Below, one piece after another: positions 58,051 through 64,000 of a stretch of DNA of 64,000 bases. Position numbers and translations under genes: made by a program. Source of the DNA: Sialis fuliginosa (Eukaryota > Arthropoda > Insecta > Megaloptera > Sialidae); assembly GCA_961205875.1 (NCBI GenBank), contig OY540809.1:30020267-30084266 (forward strand), read 5' to 3'. Every line of letters starts with the position of its first letter. Position 1 is the first letter of the stretch. The notes below the pieces were generated by a model. The model was not told the DNA's origin and ran no database searches. It was given only the letters and a program-made list of their open reading frames with translations.

Positions 58051-59027
58051 TTTTTTTTAAATTAGAATTTAATATTTTAAGTTAAGTACTGTTTTTAAGG
58101 GCTAAAGGTTGTAGGGTTTAAACTCGTTTACTTCCCTTTAATACCGCTGGAGAAGACGTAGTCCTGTCAAAATAAATGTTTCTATCATGTTAGAGTGAAT
58201 TTATTGAATAAAGCGGAATTACAATAAATGATATGAATAAGTTAAACATTATTTATTTACCTATGCTTTATTTCATATTTTAATATATATATAGAAACTG
58301 TACTATTATTATTAATTTATCTGAGAGTAATTTAATATAGACAATTATAAAGTGTTAAGCACGAAGAATAAAGGAAACCTAAATTACTTATATTCGTAAA
58401 TCCCACTAAACAAAAAGAACACAAAAACAATAACTCATTCCACTCATAAATAGCCGTACAGAAAGCAATTAAAAAGGCATCCGGAATTAATTACAGCACA
58501 TAAATTTTATGGGAACATGCAAATAAAGTACCTAACTAAATTTGATAATGATATGGAGGAGTTTATCAAAGCGAGACGTCTTGGTAGCCGGTGGGTAAAT
58601 CGATTTCATCAATACGGTAATTAGAGTTGGCGTTGAATGGACGATTATTGCCATTAGGGCTGTATTCAACTGTTTCTTATGTTTTTTATACAGTTTGTTC
58701 TTATCTGATATAGTAAAACTGGAAATATATTAGGAATAATTTTAGAGCCATAATCGTATAGGTATGATATTGACTTAATGCAAATTTACCAATTTTTTTT
58801 GCATGTATGAAATTATGCGATTTTATTAGGTATTCATTTGTTTGAATCGTGATTAAATTAAATTTATACTCATAAAATATTAGAGAATCAAAATATTTTT
58901 AGAAAGAGGCAAAATTATAAAGGGTAAAATTATGGCAAAAATGATCGTATATATAAATTAAATAAAAATTTGAATTTTTTTATTCCTCTCCAGTTATAGG
59001 ACTATAAAGCAAGTAAAAAAAAACATA
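58051..59027. other. intron backbone with a non-repetitive patch
   Basis: 58430-58690 is less AT-rich and matches no repeat in the window. It contains 'tttatcaaagcgagacg' (58561-58577), which includes the TCF/LEF core ATCAAAG. A regulatory role is possible but unsupported. No gene. Confidence 0.3.
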
Positions 59028-59090
59028 TTGCTTCCTCGCAATATCGAAGATACGAGAAGCTTTGTGGTGATCGTTTCAGATTGAGACAAA
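59028..59090 (+). repeat. 5' fragment of the ~0.8-kb repeat family
   Basis: 'ttgcttcctcgcaatatcgaagatacgagaagctttg' and 'gattgagacaaaaaa' match the starts of copies 1-3. The sequence then diverges. Confidence 0.65.
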
Positions 59091-60063
59091 AAAAAATAAT
59101 GGCAAATTTTTAATTAAATGTACTGAATTAGAAATATGTGTTGATATTTGATTACTGCCATTTCTGAATATTAATCTATATACATTTAACTGTGATTTAA
59201 TGACAATCGACCAATAGGTGTCAAAATGGTGGACATTTAAACTTATTATTAGTATAATTTATTTATTAATAACTGACGATTCTTTCTTTTATATCTTTAG
59301 TGTCGTAGTACTTATCATCTTGTAATCATTAGCAAGTGCGTGCTCATTACTGGTTTTACCTTTGCCATTACTGGAGAAAAAACATAAAAACAAAATAAAA
59401 GGCTATAATTTAAACAACAAACTATATTTGCGGACTTTGGTAATTAAATTGATTAAATAAAGAATTACTTGTTTTATTAGCAACATGACTTCATGAGAAT
59501 TACAAAAAACAAGCCCATTAATCAAAAAAAACGAAAAAATGCTCTTATAGCGGTTATAACTGGCGCCTTTACCTTATACTGCCTTATAGGGTATATACGA
59601 TGAAAATGGCAATTTAAAAAAAGTTTAGAAATTCCAAATAAAAAGCTAAAATTCACAATAATTTTTATTCGTATAACTGAATTCCACCCAAAAGATCATA
59701 TCTTATTAATTTTATTAATATTTCATTATATTTATCTTTTTGTATCATCCTCTATGTTTAGGTCAACAGAAATAAAGGAAAATTTCAAACAAATAAAAAA
59801 AAAACTTCATAATTTGTTAGAAACAATCACAGTTAATATAAATTTACAATTTCACAAAATTTTCAACCACTTTTCTACCCTTTATTATTCGACTCCCATT
59901 GCATTACAATTAATTCGAACGACATAGGTAAAGATACATTTTTTAAACAGCTAATTTTGACCGGTATTGTATTTTTTTTATAAAATAACACTGTCGACTG
60001 GTTCTAGACCTCTCCCGACAGCTCCTTATAGTGTATTTAAAATGACGCCCTCTAAAAAATACA
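59091..60063. other. intron backbone, nothing recognised
   Basis: AT-rich sequence without recognisable genes or repeat ends. Confidence 0.4.
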
Positions 60064-60071
60064 ATACCTAT

Positions 60072-60685
60072 CAGGGACTTGAATCGGAATTTATTTATGG
60101 TTCGGGTTCAAATATAAATTTTGGTTCGGGTTTAGATTCAGCATGGTGCAAACTATTAAGGGTTTTTTTTAGGTTTCGGATTCGGGTTCAAGTTTGTAAT
60201 TGAAAGAAAATTATTTTGTTCGAAAAAAAAATTTTAATTAACAAATAAAACATTTTCTGAAGAAGAAAAAATCATTAATCGTCTTTTCTTTTTTTTTCTA
60301 GAAAAAAGTGCTAAAAATAAAATTACATTTTAATGATTGGAATCTCTACTTTTCAGATATTTTTTTGCAAATTGAAATGTAATTCAGTTATACAATTTAA
60401 AAAAAAGTAAAAAATATGTAAATTTTAGTAGTTGGATTTGATAAGTCACATCATGCCATAAAATTCAAAAAGATTTCCAGTTTGTACATTTTATAATCTC
60501 TTTTAAAAATCATTGGAGAAATGATTAAAAAATTTAAAAATAATTTATTGAACCTTTTTAAAATATACGGTTACCGGTATCCATGAAACGGTTCGGATTT
60601 CGGTTCAGGTTCGTTGACTTTGAAATATAGCTGTTCAGTTCGGGTTCAGGTTAATGAAAAATACGGGTTCAGGTTCAGGTCCCTG
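60072..60685. mobile_element. 614-bp hAT-type element with exact 8-bp target duplication
   Basis: Exact ATACCTAT duplication at 60064-60071 and 60686-60693. The ends are CAGGGACTTGAA and, read inward, CAGGGACCTGAA. Both subterminal zones are packed with 'ggttcgggttca'-type repeats around an AT-rich core. No transposase frame. Confidence 0.85.
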
Positions 60686-60693
60686 ATACCTAT

Positions 60694-61345
60694 ACAAAAT
60701 GACAAAATTTCTCTTAATCTATGACAATAACCATTTCGAGAGCAATTTTTTAATTAAAACCTACCCATATTTGTTTTATTATACATTTTCGCTACGATAA
60801 GTTTTTGTCGTATAAAACAATGCTTGCGTTTAATTATTTACATCTTAAGATTTATTTGAAAACACCCACATTCAAGAAACTTGGACACGCAACTTGCACG
60901 ACTAATTACACAGATATGCTATTATACGGTTAAATCTAGATCTGTGGTTATTGGCATCTCACCACACCCTGGCTCATCATAATTATTCATTCTCTGTGCA
61001 CACATTGAGGCGGTAGCGAATAAGAACCTCGTTATTAGCGGCGTTCGGTAATTATTGTAGGACCTGATTGGTTCAGATTTCGTTGACGTCTCAATTTGCA
61101 TAATTTTTATACCCGTATCAGTTTGACGGATTATTGCTAGCTATCGCTATTAAACTTATTTATTGGTTAGGTTATTGATTCGAATTGTTCTTAAACATTT
61201 TCTTGTTTATGTTTTTTTTTTCGTTTTGTACCCGGAGGTGATTTGAGTGGTTTTCATGGGGAGATAATTTAATGCAGTATTTAATACATATATGTATGTG
61301 GGCCGGGGTATTTTAGTTTTTAATGGTATTTTCTTAGTATTAATG
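60694..61345. other. intron backbone with a non-repetitive patch
   Basis: 60945-61150 is less AT-rich and single-copy in the window (ttagcggcgttcggtaatta, gacctgattggttcag). Possibly conserved non-coding DNA. No gene recognised. Confidence 0.3.
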
Positions 61346-62871
61346 GGTGTAGCCGGGTAAGCATGCAAAACATGCCTTTACATGGATTTGGCTGATTATT
61401 TTTTTGGAAGTCACATTCTATTAAACATTCAACCTGACCAAATATTAGCTTCCAAAAATTTATAATTTTCGAAAAAAAAATTTTTTTTGATTTTCAAAAA
61501 AAAATTTTTTTTTGATAATCTGTCAGTCGAATTTGATGGTGCTTGAAATATATTATAGAGGTACTTATGACTCATCAGAGGTAATTTTATTATGATCCTC
61601 TGTACATAATAAACTAGAAAAAAAAATTAATAAAATTTAAAAAATCAAAAAAGACCATGTTGTCTTCGGAGGGCAATCACAATTTTTTTATATATTATAC
61701 CTTGTATGTACCCAAACAACATATCAAAATCCCAAATTGATACAAAGGGTATAACATACTCGTATAAATTCGCATGCGGTCGTATCGGAGTGGCGCGAGC
61801 GTGGCGCGGGCGAGTTCAAGTGTGTTAATACTTTTAAAATATCTCTAATTTGTTGCTAAACAGGACTGGGCTAACCCAGAAGCATATCGAAAATTTGACG
61901 GGGCCCATAGTCTGACAAAAACAAAATATAGAGGCCGTAGCCGCGGGAATATATGGGAACTACTCCATTGAATTAATTTTACAATTTTTTTTCTCATAGG
62001 TTGCTTTTTAAGTAACAAAAAATCGCCCCAAATCGCCTATAAATGTTTATAATCGACTTTAGTAGTAACAAATCACATTTCCGCTGTGAACTAGCGAATC
62101 TTCTTCCATTAAAAACAATAGACAAGATTTATTTATTTTTTCTAAAAATGATCTGAGCAAAAATGAATATATTGAAGCACAGACATTTAGGGCGATTTAA
62201 TTTTACTTAAAAAGCAACCTATGAGAAAAAAAATTGTAAAATTAATTCAATGGAGTAGTTCCCATATATTCCCGCGGCTACGGCCTCTATATTTTGTTTT
62301 TGTCAGACTATGGGCCCCGTCAAATTTTCGATATGCTTCTGGGTTAGCCCAGTCCTGTTTAGCAACAAATTAGAGATATTTTAAAAGTATTAACACACTT
62401 GAACTCGCCCGCGCCACGCTCGCGCCACTCCGATACGACCGCATGCGAATTTATACGAGTATGTTATACCCTTTGTATCAATTTGGGATTTTGATATGTT
62501 GTTTGTACATACAAGGTATAATATATAAAAAAATTGTGATTGCCCTCCGAAGACAACATGGTCTTTTTTGATTTTTTAAATTTTATTAATTTTTTTTTCT
62601 AGTTTATTATGTAGAGAGGATCATAATAAAATTACCTCTGATGAGTCATAAGTACCTCTATAATATATTTCAAGCACCATCAAATTCGACTGACAGATTA
62701 TCAAAAAAAAATTTTTTTTTGAAAATCAAAAAAAATTTTTTTTTCGAAAACTATAAATTTTTGGAAGCTAATATTTGGTCAGGTTGAATGTTTAATTGAA
62801 TGTGACTTCCAAAAAAATAATCAGCCAAATCCATGTAAAGGCATGTTTTGCATGCTTACCCGGCTACAGCC
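61346..62871. mobile_element. 1.53-kb near-perfect palindromic (fold-back) element
   Basis: The arms at about 61346-62013 and 62207-62871 are almost identical in inverted orientation, with ~190 bp between them. Ends read TGTAGCCGGGTAAGCATGC inward from both sides. The arms also contain a GC-rich block (gagtggcgcgagcgtggcgc) and 'gggcccatagtctgacaaaa'. The outermost ~300 bp are shared with 48271-48894. No transposase frame. Confidence 0.85.
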
Positions 62872-64000
62872 TTTAAATTAAAAAAATTCTTGGTATTTGG
62901 AGATTAATAAAATATGTTACGTATACCATAAAAAAATTATAATTTGTAATTCTTGAGAAGTTCTATTAACGATTTGAAACGTACTCAGCTCACCTTGCTT
63001 TTTACTACATGTACCTACACAAAATAACGCAAACATTTTTTACTTTCTTATACCATGTATATGAAATATACATTAGTATAAGTAAGTATTGTTAAACTGA
63101 TTTTTTTCGAAATCCGGATTTTGATGGTATTATCCATTTTGACTTGATGATGTATGTGTGTCTGTCGGTCTGTAAGCGCTGTAACTCAAATACGACAAAT
63201 CGTAGAAGGATGAAATTTTATAATCAAGATTAATTTTTGTCTGGGAAGAAAATGTCCTATTTTTGAAAACGATCTTTCAATAGAATACAGATGTTTACCT
63301 ACGTCAATTTTTGAATTTTTCGAATTACAGTGCGAAATAGAAAAAAATGGTCAAGTTAAAAATTGTAGGTAATATTAATATCTATAATTTATGTTTTATT
63401 CATTTGTTCGAAACAACAAATTTTTGAAGAAAAAAAAGTTATTATAATTTAAATGATTCATAACAGAGAAGAAATATCTGCCATGAGTGTCATGGGACTT
63501 TCTTATACGTATTACAGAGATTGAACAGTGGGTTTGTCTAAATAATTATTTCTGACTAAATCATAAATGTTGGAAAAAATGTATGAGGAATAAATTATAG
63601 ATAAGAACATACTCAACATTTTTTATCTAAAACATTTTTTTTTCAAAAAGAATTCGAAAATTGAAAAATTGATAAAAGTAAACATCTGTTTTCGGTTGTT
63701 ATTACGTTTAAAAATATTCATTTGATACATAATGTAGAGAATAATATTATCTAAAGTTTATGTCTCATTAATTTTATTCTATCTTTTATTAGTCTGTCAG
63801 AAATATGTTTTAATAAAATAAGAATCACGTTCACTGTCAGGATTACGTATAAGAAAGTCCTGTGGCTCCCATGGCAGATATTTTTATATATGAGTATCTT
63901 TATTTTTCCCGTTCATCACGTATTTGATATCTTGAAAATTACTATAGGCATATAGAAATAACTAATTCTTAGCACATTAACAATTTAAATAGTAATTTTT
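62872..64000. other. intron backbone / repeat DNA at window end
   Basis: 63110-63220 has 'ccattttgacttgatgatg...gtctgtcggtctgtaagcgctgtaa', resembling an interspersed repeat. Two motif pairs are inverted relative to each other: 'cagatgtttac' 63286 / 'gtaaacatctg' 63679, and 'atatctgccatg' 63474 / 'catggcagatat' 63871. They are in A-B-A'-B' order, so it is not a simple hairpin. No gene seen. Confidence 0.35.

Larger units (their letters stand above)
16206..64000 (+). other. presumed first coding intron of fz (open-ended)
   Basis: The fz donor is at 16206-16207. No downstream exon with frizzled TM5-TM7 features was seen on the + strand, and no other gene with recognisable domains appears on either strand. 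The whole stretch is therefore best read as intron, composed of AT-rich backbone and the mobile elements listed separately. Large fz introns are common in insects, but this assignment is an inference from absence. Confidence 0.6.

Noticed and set aside
58555-58580. ATCAAAG core as a Wnt-responsive TCF site in the fz intron
   Set aside because: A 7-base match is expected many times by chance in 47 kb; without helper sites or conservation it is not called as a feature.
60072-60685. Repeated ggttcgggttca motifs considered as a minisatellite or telomere-like repeat
   Set aside because: They occur on both sides in inverted orientation inside an element with an exact 8-bp duplication, so they are hAT subterminal repeats.
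1-64000. tRNA, rRNA and CRISPR arrays
   Set aside because: No cloverleaf A/B-box pair, rRNA segment or regularly spaced direct repeat array was recognised by eye; a tRNAscan-type run would be decisive.

Overview
This is a strongly AT-rich, transposon-laden window from an insect nuclear genome. The evidence is spliced genes with GT-AG introns, insect-type housekeeping genes, a frizzled gene, and many short palindromic DNA transposons (MITEs) with arthropod-type interspersed repeats. The insect order cannot be fixed from the sequence alone.

Bases 1-16205 hold the genes. After a doubtful small two-exon ORF (850-1230) and a dead Harbinger-like transposon (about 1818-2366) come five well-supported genes. 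mRpL13 (2592-3362, +, 4 exons) encodes mitochondrial ribosomal protein L13. A leukotriene A4 hydrolase/aminopeptidase-family gene (3437-6883, -, 9 exons, 613 codons) lies tail-to-tail with it. Pde12 (9574-12994, +, 5 exons, 585 codons) is head-to-head with the hydrolase; a 2-kb palindromic element separates the two. Next is an intronless gene (13193-14407, +) for a predicted secreted protein made almost only of three tandem frizzled-type cysteine-rich domains (CRDs). The last is the first coding exon of frizzled (14954-16205, +): signal peptide, CRD and TM1-TM4.

From 16206 to the end of the window is interpreted as one fz intron of at least 47.8 kb, because no exon for TM5-TM7 was found. It carries about twenty MITE-like or palindromic elements. 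Three hAT-type elements have exact 8-bp target duplications. There are also a repeated ~0.8-kb family, two copies of a 'cggccaagtgcg' repeat, several SINE-like repeats, and a 1.5-kb near-perfect palindrome at 61346-62871.

The most interesting item is the triple-CRD gene beside fz. CRDs bind the lipid and loops of Wnt proteins. A soluble three-CRD protein without membrane anchor or netrin domain would be expected to act as a multivalent Wnt decoy or carrier, a role that secreted frizzled-related proteins play in vertebrates. Its position and exon layout suggest it arose from the fz CRD by local duplication. A second point is that the hydrolase keeps its zinc site but has Asn where the family has its catalytic Tyr.
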